Shown: positions 43,610 through 54,697 of the stretch, piece after piece
Layout: the number at the start of each line of letters is the position of its first letter
Position numbering within the stretch: the first letter of the stretch is position 1
DNA from: Lineolata rhizophorae
Lineage: Eukaryota; Ascomycota; Dothideomycetes; Lineolatales; Lineolataceae
Assembly: GCA_010093515.1 (NCBI GenBank)
Contig: MU001670.1
Span: 967,501 to 1,031,500 of the forward strand
DNA: 64,000 bases
Direction: 5' to 3'
Translations under genes and position numbers: made by a program
Notes under the pieces: model-generated
Seen by the model: only the letters and a program-made list of their open reading frames with translations
Database searches by the model: none
Told to the model about the DNA's origin: nothing

Positions 43610-45273
43610 ATGCCTTGGTTTTCAACTGCGAAAAAAGAACCCGAGGCACCGCCGCCGGAGAAGGCGGAGGCGCAGGAAGAGGTCTCGAGGGAGTTTATCG
43701 GCGATGAGATTGATGCGGCGACCAGGTATACATGATATTCAGTTCGCTGCGCTGCGACTGTCTCTAACATATCCCCGTCAGAAACCTCCACGCGCATCTC
43801 CACCGTCTCATCAGCACCCGCCTGCCCCTGGTCCTGCCCCCTCACGCCGCAACACCAGCTCTCTATGCCCGCGGCCTCCGCCACTTCGCGCATATCTACC
43901 TCACGGTCGAGTCGCTACTCCACGACTTCGGCGCCAGCGCCGCAACCTCGACCAAGAGCCCGCAGCTGTCCCTCCTGCTCGCCGACCCCTGGGAAACGAT
44001 CCCCTTAGACGACACCGCCGGCAGCCCAGGGCGCGACGCCACCGATGAAGCCCGCGGCCCCTCGCCGGCCAACCCCAACGCCGCCTCGCCCACTCCCGAC
44101 AAGACCAGCGCCAAGCCCCGCACCACCAACGCGCCGCCCGCGATCCCTCCGCCGCTCGCCACGCTTCTGCCGCCGGCGCTGCGCCGCTCGCCGCGCCTGC
44201 ACGCAGACCTGTCGGCCCTCACCGCCCTGCCGCCGATCGACCTCTCCGTGCAGCTGTCGCGCTTCCCCTCGCCGCGGGTGCGCGCCTTCGCCGCGCACGC
44301 GCGCCGCCGCGTGCGCGCGCTGCCGCACGTGGCGCTCGCGTACGCGTGGGTGCTGCATCTGGCGGTGCTGAGGGGCGGCCTGAGGGATGTGCTTGTCGAG
44401 GGGGGCGGGCTGGGACGGGCGTTTTGGGAGGGTGGCGAGGGGGAGGAGGGGGAGGGGGAGGGGGGGAAGGCGGTGGGGAGGAGGAGTAGAGGTGGGGTGG
44501 GGAGGAGACGGAGGGCGGCGCGGAGGCGGGTTGAGGAGTGGAGGGAGCGGGTGGAGAGGGAGGGTGCTGAGGGGGGGGAGGAGGAGGGAGAAGGAGAGGA
44601 AGGCGTGAGGGTGGGAGCGGGGCAGGAGGAGGATGGCGTAAGGGAGAGGTATCCCGGGCTGTCGTTTTGGTTCTTCGACGATCCGGCGGATGCGGAGAGG
44701 GCGGAGGAGGATGTTATCGGAGACCTTCTGGCGCGCGTCCGCGAGCTGGATGAGGTGTTGAGCAACGAACAGCGTAGGGATGTTGTTGCCGAGGCGAGGG
44801 ACGTGTACAGATTTTGCGTCGCCCTGGTTGAAGAGCTGGATGAGGTGTGTGAGACACCGAAGGAGGTGGTGGGGACGTTGGCGGCGGCGCAGGGCAAACA
44901 GGCTGATGAGACCAATCAAAGTGCCCGCATGAGAGAGGAAGAGAAGGAGGAGGGAAGTAGCGAGGAGGATGAGGTGGACGAGGAGGGAGTGGAGCTGGAG
45001 GAAGACCTCGAGTTCGACGACGAGGAGGTGCTGGCTGAAGACGTCGGTTCCGTCACCGAGACGGAGGCCGACGAAGAACAGACGGAGGTGCCTGATGAAA
45101 AGGCGCCTGCGGCTCACGGCAAGGGAAAGAATGCCAGGCGGTGGACGGGAGCACTCGTAGGACCCTGGCTGTATAGGTCTGGGCTTGCGGGTGCCGCGAT
45201 CGCTGCGGGGCTGACTTACGCGGCGCTGCGGTACCAGCCTGACCTGTTTCTGGATCGGCCGCTGTGGGTGTAG
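43610..45273 (+). CDS. Heme-oxygenase-like fold protein with C-terminal membrane anchor
   Basis: Two exons, 43610-43725 and 43782-45273 (535 aa), joined across a 56-bp intron with a TCTAACAT branch site. After a short acidic start come INAATR-like helices: IDAATRNLHAHLHRLISTR, YARGLRHFAHIYLTVESLL, LHADLSALTAL and PHVALAYAWVLHLAVLRGG. This arrangement resembles fungal proteins assigned to the heme-oxygenase-like superfamily. An acidic, Arg/Gly-rich low-complexity insert (about 260-330) splits the domain. It continues with WFFDDPADAERA and EARDVYRFCVALVEELDEV. A Glu/Asp-rich linker leads to a C-terminal hydrophobic stretch (SGLAGAAIAAGLTYAALRY), a probable tail anchor. Whether it binds heme is unknown. 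The fold call is by pattern recognition and moderately sure. Confidence 0.72.
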
Positions 45274-46150
45274 GCGTAGGCAGCGCCTGAGCAGGCAGAA
45301 GGAGGCACTTGCTGATGGATTGATACGACTCCCCTTGGAGTTGGCGGTCATATACTTGTTCTTGGGCCCTTGATTTATGCTGTTTGCTAGTTGCTACGCA
45401 GGTACCAAGGCTGATACCCCAATTCTACTGCTTATTCCTTCCGCAAGCAACCCATCCGTGTTCCGCGCGCCGTTGCACTGTGAACGCACCCGTTGCACTG
45501 CAACGGCAGCCCGTCAACCAAGTATCGAGAAGGGAGCGGGCGCGATTGGCTCGCAGCGCTAGGCCCACGTGACGAGCAGCCTTGCATCTCCGGTCAAGCA
45601 GGCCCAGCGTGTTGACTCACGAAGGCTCCTGAAAATTTCGCCGACGGTCAATCTTTCAGCAAGCCCGCCGACTTTCCCCTTCGGGCACACCGGGCTGGCC
45701 TCGTGATGCGCGGCGAAGGCCTGGCTGCCACTCATGCAATATAACACCTCACCGCGCATATCGAGGCGACAAAGGCTTCGCGCCCTGGAGCAGGGTGGCC
45801 GGATCTTGAGGCTTTGAAATCGCCGACGTTTGAAGTTTCGGCTGGAATTGCTCCATTGCCTGATTCGGACTGCGGTCGATCCGGGCTGCAGCCTTCGATG
45901 ATGACTTTCTGAAAATTCTGCGCAAAGGGCGACCTGGCATTAGGCGAAAAGCTCCGAGCTGATCTACCTTCCTTGGCGATACGCTAGGACATATGTAAGT
46001 CCACATCATATTCGATTACCTCTGGGAAACGCTACGTTTAGATCTCAAAATATTAGTAAAACTTCTATCCACCCAGCTAAACTCCCTCGAAGCAAACACA
46101 GACAGCACACGGGTATCACAAACAAACGACACCTCGCCCCTCACCCCTCT
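45274..46150. other. Intergenic between convergent genes
   Basis: 3' sides of the heme-oxygenase-like gene and IRS4. No gene, RNA or repeat recognised. Confidence 0.4.
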
Positions 46151-48919
46151 TCACTTCCCCACCTTCCTCCCCGGCACCTTCATCCCCGCGAACCCCCTCA
46201 CACTCGCCCACACGCTCTCGCTCACCCTCACCGGCAACTTCCTCCCCTTCAACCTCTGATCCACCAACCACAAGCCCACCACGAACTCCTCCCTCCCCAG
46301 CCGCCCCGCCTTCCTCGAGTCCACCAGCTCCCACACCTCCTCCAGCACGTGCTCCGCCAGCCTGCTCCTCGCCCAGATATCCCTCACCACCACGTCGACC
46401 ACCTCGTCCGGCGCTAGCCGGCCGGCGCCGTCGCCGCCGCAGCGCTCGGCTAGGGCCCCCCGGTTCGCCGCCCACACGCCTTCGTACCGCTTGCGCTCGC
46501 GCGCGCTCACCGCGTCGCGCCAGCGCCGCCGCGCCCCCTCGTTGTGCTTGTGCGGGTGCTTGCGCACGCCGAGGTGCCGGCGGGGTCCCCTGGCGCCCGG
46601 CGCCGGCCCCGCGGCGGGGCCGCCGCCGCGCCCGTCGCCCGAGTCCGAGTCGCTGTCTGCGGGCGCGCGTAGCGTCGTGCGGAGGTGCACTTGGCCAGGT
46701 TGCTTGCTGCTGGCTGGGATGCAGGCGGCGGTTTTGCCTTTGGATGGGCTGGGCGTGCGGGAGCGGTGGAAGGGGTGGTGGTGCTTGTTGTTATGGGGGG
46801 GTTGGAGGGTTGAGGTCGAGGCGTTCGGGTGGCGGGTGTGAGAGCGCCGCGAAGGAGGAACCGGGGGTGGAGATTCGCTAGGCGCGGACTTGGTGGGTGA
46901 CGAGGCGCGCGACGAGGCGAGGGCGGAGGCTACCATGGCATTGGCGAGGGAAGAGCCGGTCATGTGCGGGGCGATATTGCGGAGGGAGGCGGTTTTGTAG
47001 GGAGATCCCGCGGAGGGGTATGGGTGCGTGGTAAAGGAAGGGGAGGTCGGGGAGAGTGTGGAGAGATGATTGTTGCGGGTGGTGCTGGGGGATGAGGCGG
47101 CAACAACGTGAGTATTGGATGAGGAGGATTGGATGGTAGTGGGCTGGGGTCTAGATAGTGGGACTGTTAGATATCGATCTTTCGGGTTGAAACTAAGCTC
47201 TGAAGTAATATGGACGTTGGAGTGAACTCACCTCTGGGCCCTCTTCCCCTGTCTTCTTGGCGGGGGAACTTCCGGCTTCCTTGCCGTGTCATTCGAACCA
47301 GCAGCTACCTCGGGCGCGGAATGGAATGACGACGGCGACGATACCTCATCCTCTTCGTCACCCTCACTGCTTCTTCCCCCCGGCGGCGTTCTCTCCTTTA
47401 CCTCGTTATTCGTCTCCTGCACTTCCCCCCGATCTTGCACCGCACCTTTGATTTTCGGTTCCGGTTTCCGCTTGGGCTTCGGCGGTGTTGGCGCGGTCGC
47501 TTCTCTACTGGGCTCCTCCCGCATCACCACCGTCTCCTCCTGCACCTCCTCCCTGTCTTGCACCACAGGTTTGACCTTGGGTTTCGGTTTTGGTTTGGGC
47601 TTAGGCGGCGTTGGCGCCGTTGCTTTCTTCCTCGGCTCCTTCTCCATCACTGCCGTTTCCTCAGTCCCTTTTATCTCCAATTCTCCTAGCGGCGATCGCG
47701 CCGGCAACGCCGCTTGCTGCTGCCGCGGCGGTGAAAAAGCCTCGGCGTCAACCGCGCTCAGCGGAATAACGCGCCTTGGCTTCGGCGACTTGAGCGGCGG
47801 TGCCTTGCCCTGTGACGCATAAAGAGCGTCGTCGTACGGCATGTCTGCTGAGGCGGTAGTGGAAAGCGGCGGCGGCGGCCCTTTTTTCTGTTTCCGCTGA
47901 TGCTCCGCCGTGTGGCCTTCGCGTCCGTGCTGCTCGAACATCTTGACTAGCGCATTCGTCGGCGCGATAGACGTTGCGTCCATCGTAATTGGCGTGCTAC
48001 GGCCCGAGGAGGCAACGCTCGCGGCTACCGCTCCTGCCGCGTTCCTACCGGATGGCATACCGGGGACGGTGCTGCTGCCCGTGTCTTGCCGCGACACGCT
48101 GAGCACGCTCTTCTTGGCGGCCGTGACGCTGCTGGAGCTGCTGTTCGCGCTCGCGGCCTCGCTCGTCGCCATCCCCGCTCCCACTGTTGTTCCCGTCCTA
48201 GACGCACTTCTACTACCACCACCAACGCCACCACCACTAGCAGCTATTCCTCCCCCTAGTTGTGCTCTCCCCACCGCCCCGCTCGCAGCAACAAGCCCCG
48301 GCGACACGCTGCTCCCCGCTGCCGCTCCCATGTTTTCCCCTACGGTTCCCGGACTCCGTCCCCTCGCCGCCGCTGCCGCCGCCGTCGCCGCCCTATTCGC
48401 CGCAATGTTCGAGGGCGACGCGCCTCTGCCCCTTCCTCGGCCGGCATCCATCGGGGGGAGCCCGAGCCTTGTCGGGGACCGCGGGCGTGCCGAAGACAGG
48501 AAGCTGCGTGTGCTGCCACCTGTGCTCTGGCGTGACAGGGGGCGCGACGTGTCGGCTACGCCGGCGGCGGTACGGAGCGTTGTCGCGGCGGGTGTAGTAG
48601 AGGACAAGGGGGAGGAAGCACGATCGGAAGAGCGGAAGCGAGATGGACTGCGTGAGCGGTTGTCTGCGGCGACGGCGGCGGCAGAGAGGGCGCCATTGTT
48701 GGTGGAAGTGGTGGTGGCAGTCGGGGAATTGCTGCTAGCAGCGCCGGCGTCAGGGACGGGGAGGTGTCGGGGCTTAGGCTTCAGAGGAGGAGGTTGCGCG
48801 GAAGAGCCCTTGGTGGCCGACGACGAGGAGAAGGCGGTCGAGGCGCCGCGGAGGGCGGCGTCGCGCACGTTGTGCTGGGTCGGGGCATTATTGCCGGGTC
48901 GGCTGGGTGTGGAGGTCAT
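46151..48919 (-). CDS. IRS4: Increased rDNA silencing protein 4 (C-terminal EH domain)
   Basis: EH-domain protein. In yeast Irs4/Tax4 bind the phosphatidylinositol phosphatase Inp51 and affect PI(4,5)P2 levels, rDNA silencing and autophagy. Two exons, 48919-47232 and 47150-46151 (895 aa), with donor AG|GTGAGT and acceptor TCTAG. The first 750 residues are disordered, rich in Ser, Ala and Pro. They include a 41-aa tandem duplication around TAPTPPKPKPKPKPK. The conserved end starts with RKHPHKHNEGARRRWRD and ARERKRYEGVWAANRG. It continues VVVRDIWARSRLAEHVLEEVWELVD and LGREEFVVGLWLVDQRLKGRKLP, the EH domain at about residues 790-880. It is divergent from LIG4. The call rests on the C-terminal block, which is strong. 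Upstream sequence is typical filler for this family. Confidence 0.9.
47418..47663 (-). repeat. 123-bp tandem duplication in IRS4
   Basis: Two in-frame direct copies (47418-47540 and 47541-47663) encode 41-residue units. These share EET.VM..EP...ATAPTPPKPK and VQDR.EVQ. The copies are diverged at many bases, so the duplication is not recent. Confidence 0.85.
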
Positions 48920-49383
48920 GGAGCCATGGGATTGCGGATGTGAGAGCGGCGGACGGCCCGGGTTGCCTTTACGTAGTTGTAGGTGTGCTTCGTTGCTGTC
49001 GTCGTGGGATGTTTGCCCGGCGCGGGTGTCTGCCGGAGGCTCGCAGAGCGCAGACGGCTGCGGATGGGCCCGGCAACGAAGCTATTGTTAGGTCCCTGTA
49101 AGCACGGCGGTGCACGGCAAAGGGCGGCGGCTTGGTTGGTCAGGACGGCTGTCTTGGCCGGGACCGAGGCGCAGGGGGCTTGGCGCGCTGCATCAGGTGA
49201 CCACGCGATGGCGCGGGGCACGCGCCGGGACGCGGCAGCTGCCTGATGCCGTCACCCGCTGCGTCACCGTCACTCTCCCACTCGATGCTTGCACAGTCTA
49301 CACCGCCTCACATCTCGACGCGTGATTGAAGCACGTCCGTTTGCCCGAACTTTCTTCCTCAAGACCAGCACAGAACATCCGCC
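48920..49383. promoter_or_regulatory. Shared divergent promoter, IRS4 / LIG4
   Basis: 464 bp between two divergent start codons. No canonical TATA box. It contains GCGTCACCGTCAC-like direct elements near 49250-49275. Confidence 0.4.
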
Positions 49384-52300
49384 ATGGCCGCCGACGTCAC
49401 GATGCAGTCGGCCGAGGCGGCCGAGGAAGAGGAGATGCAGTACGGTCACGGCAACATATCCATCGAGGAGCTAGGCGAGAAGTACCGTCTCCGAGATGCC
49501 GCTGCTCTTTTATTGGACTTGTATCTTGCTAACGGCGACATGCCTCAGATTCCCCAACCGCCCTCACAACCACTCCCGCACCCTCCCTTTCTCCAGTCTC
49601 TTCCTCACTCTATTCAACCCCCTCAACGACAACAAAAAGAAACCCACCGCCACCCAGCCTCCCCTGTCGCGCAAGAAGCGCGGCCCCCATGGCCCAACCG
49701 CGCCCACGCCGTACGAGAACCGCCGCAACATCATCCAGCGCTTCATTGCGCGCTGGCGGTCCAACGTCGGCAACGACATTTACCCGGCGTTCCGGCTAAT
49801 CGTACCCGAGAAGGACCGCGACCGGCCCATGTACGGGCTCAAGGAGAAGACCATCGGCAAGCTTCTGGTGCGGGTGCTACGCATCGACAAGGACAGCGCC
49901 GACGGGCGCGCGCTGGCCAACTGGAAGCTTCCCGGGCGGCTGGGGACCGCCGGGGGCCGCTACGTGCCGGGAGGTTCGGCGGGCGACTTCGGCGCGCGCT
50001 GCTTCGAGGTGGTGGGTAAGCGGGCAATGCGGACGGAGCCAGGGGATCTGACCATCGGGGAGGTGAACGCGATGCTGGACCGGCTGGCGGCGGCGGCCAA
50101 GGAAGAGGAACAGCTGCCCGTGTTCGAGGAGTTCTACCGCCGCATGAACGCCGAGGAAATCATGTGGCTGGTGCGGATGATCCTGCGCCAGATGAAAATC
50201 GGCGCCTCGGAGCGCACCCTCTTCCAACTATGGCACCCAGACGCCGAGAGCCTCTTTAGCGTTTCGTCCAGCCTGCGCCGCGTCTGCTGGGAACTGTACG
50301 ACCCGGCCGTGCGGCTCGACGGCGAGGACCGCGGCATCAAGCTAATGCAGTGCTTCCAACCACAGCTAGCCGCCTTCCAGATGCACTCGTTGGACAAGAT
50401 GGTCGGCCGCATGCTGCGAACGGCTACGGAAGAGGACGACGAGTTCTGGATCGAGGAGAAGCTCGATGGTGAGCGCATGCAGCTGCACATGGTCGAGGAG
50501 GACTCTGCTCCCGGCGGCTTCCGTCTCGGCTTCTGGTCCCGCAAGGCCAAGGACTACACCTACTTGTACGGGTCGTCATTCGAGGACGAGTCGTCTGCCT
50601 TGGCACGCCACATTCGCCCGGCCTTCTCCGCAGGCGTCCGCAACCTCATCCTCGACGGGGAGATGATCACCTGGGACGTGGACCAAGGCTGCGTCGCGCC
50701 ATTCGGGACGTTAAAGACGGCCGCGCTGGCCGAGAAGCAGTCAAGCAACGTCTTCGACGACAATACCGGCCAGAGACCCGTCTACCGCGTCTTCGACTGC
50801 CTGTACCTCAACGACACGCCCCTCACGCAGTTCACCCTGCGCGACCGGCGCGCCGCGCTCGCTGCCAGCGTGTCCGACATCCACCGCCGCATCGAAGTAC
50901 ACCCATACACCGTCGGCCAGACAGCCGCGGACATTGAGACAGCGCTGCGCCGCGTCGTGGCCGAGAGTTCCGAGGGCCTCGTGGTCAAGAGCCCGCGCAG
51001 CGCGTACATCCTCAACGCACGCACCGATGACTGGATCAAGGTCAAGCCGGAGTACATGACGGCGTTCGGGGAAGCGCTAGACTGCGTCGTCGTGGGCGGC
51101 TACTACGGCAGCGGACACCGAGGCGGCACGCTGAGCAGCTTCCTCTGCGGGCTGCGGGTCAAGGACGGGTCCGAGAAGTGCTTTAGTTTTTTCAAGGTCG
51201 GCGGCGGTTTGAAGGCGGCAGACTACGCGGCCGTGCGCGCGCGCACCGACGCCAAGTGGAAGACGTGGGACCCGAAAAGGCCGCCGTCCGAGTTTGTCGA
51301 GCTGGGCGGCGGCGCGGCGCAGTTGGAGCGGCCGGATGTGTGGATCCGGCCCAGCGACAGCGTTGTTCTCGAGGTGAAGGCGGCGAGCGTGGCCCAGTCG
51401 GACTCGTTCCGCGCGGGCCTGACGCTGCGGTTCCCCCGCTTCAAACGCCTGCGGGACGACAAGAGCTGGGAGCAGGCGCTTAGCGTGGATGAGTTCATCC
51501 AGTTGAAGGAGGGCGCCGAGAGGGAGGGTAGGGAGAAGGAGTTCGAGGTGGACACGTGGCGGAAGAGGAAGAACGAGAGGCGGACTAGGAAGAGGCCCCT
51601 CGTTATTGCCGGGGAGGAGGGCGCCGGGGACGAGCCCGCCGCGTCTGGCAAACGAGTGGCCGAGGCTACGGCCGCGGAAGATCCGGAGGTAGGCGATATC
51701 TTCAAAGGCCTGACGTTCCACGTGCTCAGCGACGCGGTGACGCCGAAGAAGATGTCCAAGGACGGGCTCGAAACCTTCATCAAGGCCCACGGCGGGCGCA
51801 TCGTCGCCCGCCCCGCCGACCAAGATACCGTCTGCATCGCGGACCGGCGGCTTCCCAAGGTTGTCGCCCTCATGCAGACGGATCGCCACACGCTGGTGCG
51901 CCCCGCGTGGCTCTTCGACTGCGTCGCGCAGGCGGCCGCCGATGCGAGGCGCAGCGCGCCCACCGGAACGCCGCCGCCGCGGCTGCTGCTCCCTTGGGAG
52001 CCGGTCCGGCACCTCTTCTTCGTGAAGAGCGCGGAGCGGTTCGACCCGGCGGCCAACGTGGACGTGTACGGGGACAGCTACGCACGCGACGTGGATGTGG
52101 ACGAGCTGATGGAGATATTCCGTCATATGCCGAAGGCGGAGGATGGGGATGAGTTGGCGGCGGAGGCTCTGCGGGCGCTGGAGGAGGAGGGGATCAGGCT
52201 AGAAGAGATCAAGACGTGGTTGTTTAAAGGGTGTGTGGTTTGGTTCGCGTATGGGGATGAGGCGGAGGCGGAGGAGGGAGAGGAGAGAAGGAGAGTTAGG

Positions 52301-52665
52301 AGAGCGAATTGGGAGGTCGATTTGGCAGAGACAACGGTGAAGTTTGCGGGCGGAAAGGTGGTGCGTGACGTGAGCCTTGAGGGTGTCACGCATGTTGTTT
52401 TTGGGCGGGAAAGAGGATTGTTGGACGAAGTAAAGAGGGCTTTGGATGGGTATGTTGCGTCGCTTGTGGTGTCAATGTGTGCTTCGGCTAACTTGATTGC
52501 AGCAGGCTGAAAAGACCGCATATTGTCTCGCTGGATTGGGTGACGGAGAGTTGGAAGGAAGGGACGCTGATTGATGAAGACCGTGAGTCAACCGACTGAC
52601 AGTAATCTTTGCCCATCAGGCATTTTTCGTACTTACGTCATGCAGGCTTCACCATCCAGAAATAG
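49384..52665 (+). CDS. LIG4: DNA ligase IV (NHEJ)
   Basis: ATP-dependent ligase that seals double-strand breaks in non-homologous end joining with XRCC4/Lif1. Four exons: 49384-49481, 49549-52449, 52503-52582 and 52646-52665 (1032 aa). The exon 1/2 splice restores the family N-terminus EELGEKFPNRPHNHSRTLPF. The adenylation motif is EEKLDGERMQLH, with the nucleophilic Lys at about residue 336. LILDGEMITWD, SEGLVVKSP and DDWIKVKPEY are the other nucleotidyltransferase motifs. DLVGGYYGSGHRGG-like sequence (CVVVGGYYGSGHRGG) opens the OB-fold. Two BRCT domains follow, starting near 750 (FKGLTFHVLSD) and 930. The second is completed by LKRPHIVSLDWVTESW across exon 3. Exon 4 encodes only the final FTIQK. 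All residues needed for activity are present. Confidence 0.95.
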
Positions 52666-53278
52666 CGACTCAGTATCACGTATCACAAGGTCGAGTTTCG
52701 AACACCGCCGAAGACGTCCTAAAGGGTTGTTCAGAGTTCACTTGAGCGGGCGAGCGTGTTTGCTCAACGTGTCGCACGACTATGTACAAGAAGATCAAAA
52801 ACAGCAGAAGACCAAAAAGGCTAGCATACTCCTCGGGGATATCGGATCCTGTTCGCGTCAAAACGCCGGTACTAAAACTAAAGACCCAAAAAAAAATCTA
52901 GACATTAAAAAGGGATGTACCAATGCCATACGAAAACTAGGCCGTCACTTTGTTACGGTTTTGCTTGATCTCTTTCCGTTTCGATCAAGTCTCCGACCTC
53001 TTCTCACTAGGAAATGGGGCATACATTTCCTGCGGAGTTTCTACCGGCGGGCTCATTGGCGGTGCGGGACTAGATACCTCGGATAGCCTTTTTGGGTTGG
53101 AGAGTTAGCGGTTTTTTCGACCGAGTATGAGTTCGATAAATGAACGAAGTAACGCATAAAATGGTTTGATGACGGCTTCCTTGGTGAAAAGAGGGAAATT
53201 GAGAGCGAACAGCAAAGAAGCAAAAGCGCACGAGGACAGAAGACACCGCCGACCGCAACTTCAGGTGCGCCACTCAGC
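52666..53278. other. Intergenic between convergent LIG4 and cupredoxin-like gene
   Basis: No gene supported. AT-rich sequence with A runs near 52888 that fits 3' UTR regions. Overlapping short frames lack features. Confidence 0.4.
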
Positions 53279-54697
53279 TCAAGCAAAAGGCCTCACGTAC
53301 CGGTCTCGACTCGGCGAGAAAAACTCAGCCCCATCCCCCATCCTCGGACTCAACCCGTGGCTCCCGTCATCGTACCCGTACGGCGGCGCGTGCCCGTACG
53401 GCGCGCCGCTCATGGCGCTACCCCGGTGGTTGTGCGCGTCCTTGGTCGCCACGGGCACGTAAACGGCGCCGGCGGGCGTCTGGTGCACGTCGGGCCCGGC
53501 CGCCGCGGCGCCGGGGGGCGGCGGCCTCCCGAAGGGCCCCACGCTCGCGCGCGCGCCCGCCGTCGTGGAGTCGCGCTTCTCGAGCGCGGCGGCGAGGGTG
53601 CGGTTGCGGCCGAAGAGGTAGAAGAGCAGGGCGGCAATGGCGACGACGGCGGCGGCGCCGATGGCGATGCCGGCGATGGCGCCGGCCGAGAGGTGGGGCC
53701 CTCCGTGGCCGTCGTCGTCGTCGCCGTCGTCGTCGGGGTCCTCGTCCGAGGCGGACGACGCGCCGGTGGCCGAGGAGGAGCCGCCGGTGCGCGAGGCGGT
53801 GGGGTCGGCGGTGCCGGGCGTGCTGGTGGCTTCGTCGGGGAAGTCCTCGCCGGGCTGGAGCATGAAGTCGGAGTCTTGGGCGAGGTCTCGTTGGACTTGG
53901 AGAGAGGTGTTGGCGCTCTGGGGGAGGGGGCGAATGACGTTAGTGTGGTTGTACAGGGGGAGGGAGGGGGCGGGTAGGTGCAGGGTGGGCATACGGGGTT
54001 GATCACGCCGACCATGCCGTAGTTGATGCAGGAGCCCGGTGCGGAGCAGTAGTAGAAGATGGGATCCGTGTCGTTGATGAGGACTTGCCATAGCGGAGGC
54101 TGGTTGGGAGAGCATAAGTTAGTATGTTTTCATTTTACTGGCCGCATGACAACAGTTCTTGATATCGCAACCCCAAGTGGTGACACTAGAACGGCGGTAG
54201 TGAGGTGAAGCGGTAAAGGGACGGCGCGATACACAAACAACAGTGCAACACCTTGCTCAAAGGACGCGCGGTCACGCCGACTGTTTCAATGCGCATATGA
54301 GATGGGTTCTTACGTCTTCCAAGTAGGCATCCACGGGTTTGAAATCAGAAAAGAAGCCGATCTTCCCCCGTCCGGTCATCTCGTACGGTATACACGGGTT
54401 TTCATACTCAGCGCGCACGACGGAATGGTTTGTGGGGTAGAATCGAAATTCGACCGTGTCTCCAGGCTCCGCCTGAGTGACGTCGGGGGTGAATTCATGA
54501 TTGTATCTGCCGACGTCGACCGTGTGCGTCACGGGTTCGCGGCTGCTCGTGCTCGAGGCGTCGGCGAGTGAGGCTGACGCTGTTATAGACGTCGACTGGG
54601 TCACTGTCGAGAAGGACTGTCCGCGGGCGGCCCCCAGAAACGCTCCAAAGAGATAGGCGATGGCTGCTCGTCGCAGCTGTCCGGCGAGGAGGACCAT
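53279..54697 (-). CDS. Secreted/membrane cupredoxin-like serine-rich protein
   Basis: Three exons, 54697-54314, 54099-53995 and 53917-53279 (375 aa). A signal peptide is visible (MVLLAGQLRRAAIAYLFGAF, cleavage after AARG). The cupredoxin-like domain runs HTVDVGRYNHEFTPDVTQAEPGDTVEFRFY, NHSVVRAEYENPCIPY and LWQVLINDTDPIFYYCSAPGSCINYGMVGVINP. A Ser/Thr/Asp-rich stalk follows, then one membrane helix (GAIAGIAIGAAAVVAIAALLFYLFG) and a Pro/Gly-rich cytosolic tail. In related fungal extracellular serine-rich proteins the second Cys is usually preceded by His (HC). Here it is SC, so a classical type-1 copper site may be incomplete. The last exon reads to TGA at 53279. A GTGAGG a few codons before could be a donor to an extra tail exon. 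Confidence 0.82.

Noticed and set aside
47910-49091. 393-codon plus-strand frame opposite IRS4
   Set aside because: Antisense to the Ser/Ala-rich IRS4 N-terminus, with no independent features.
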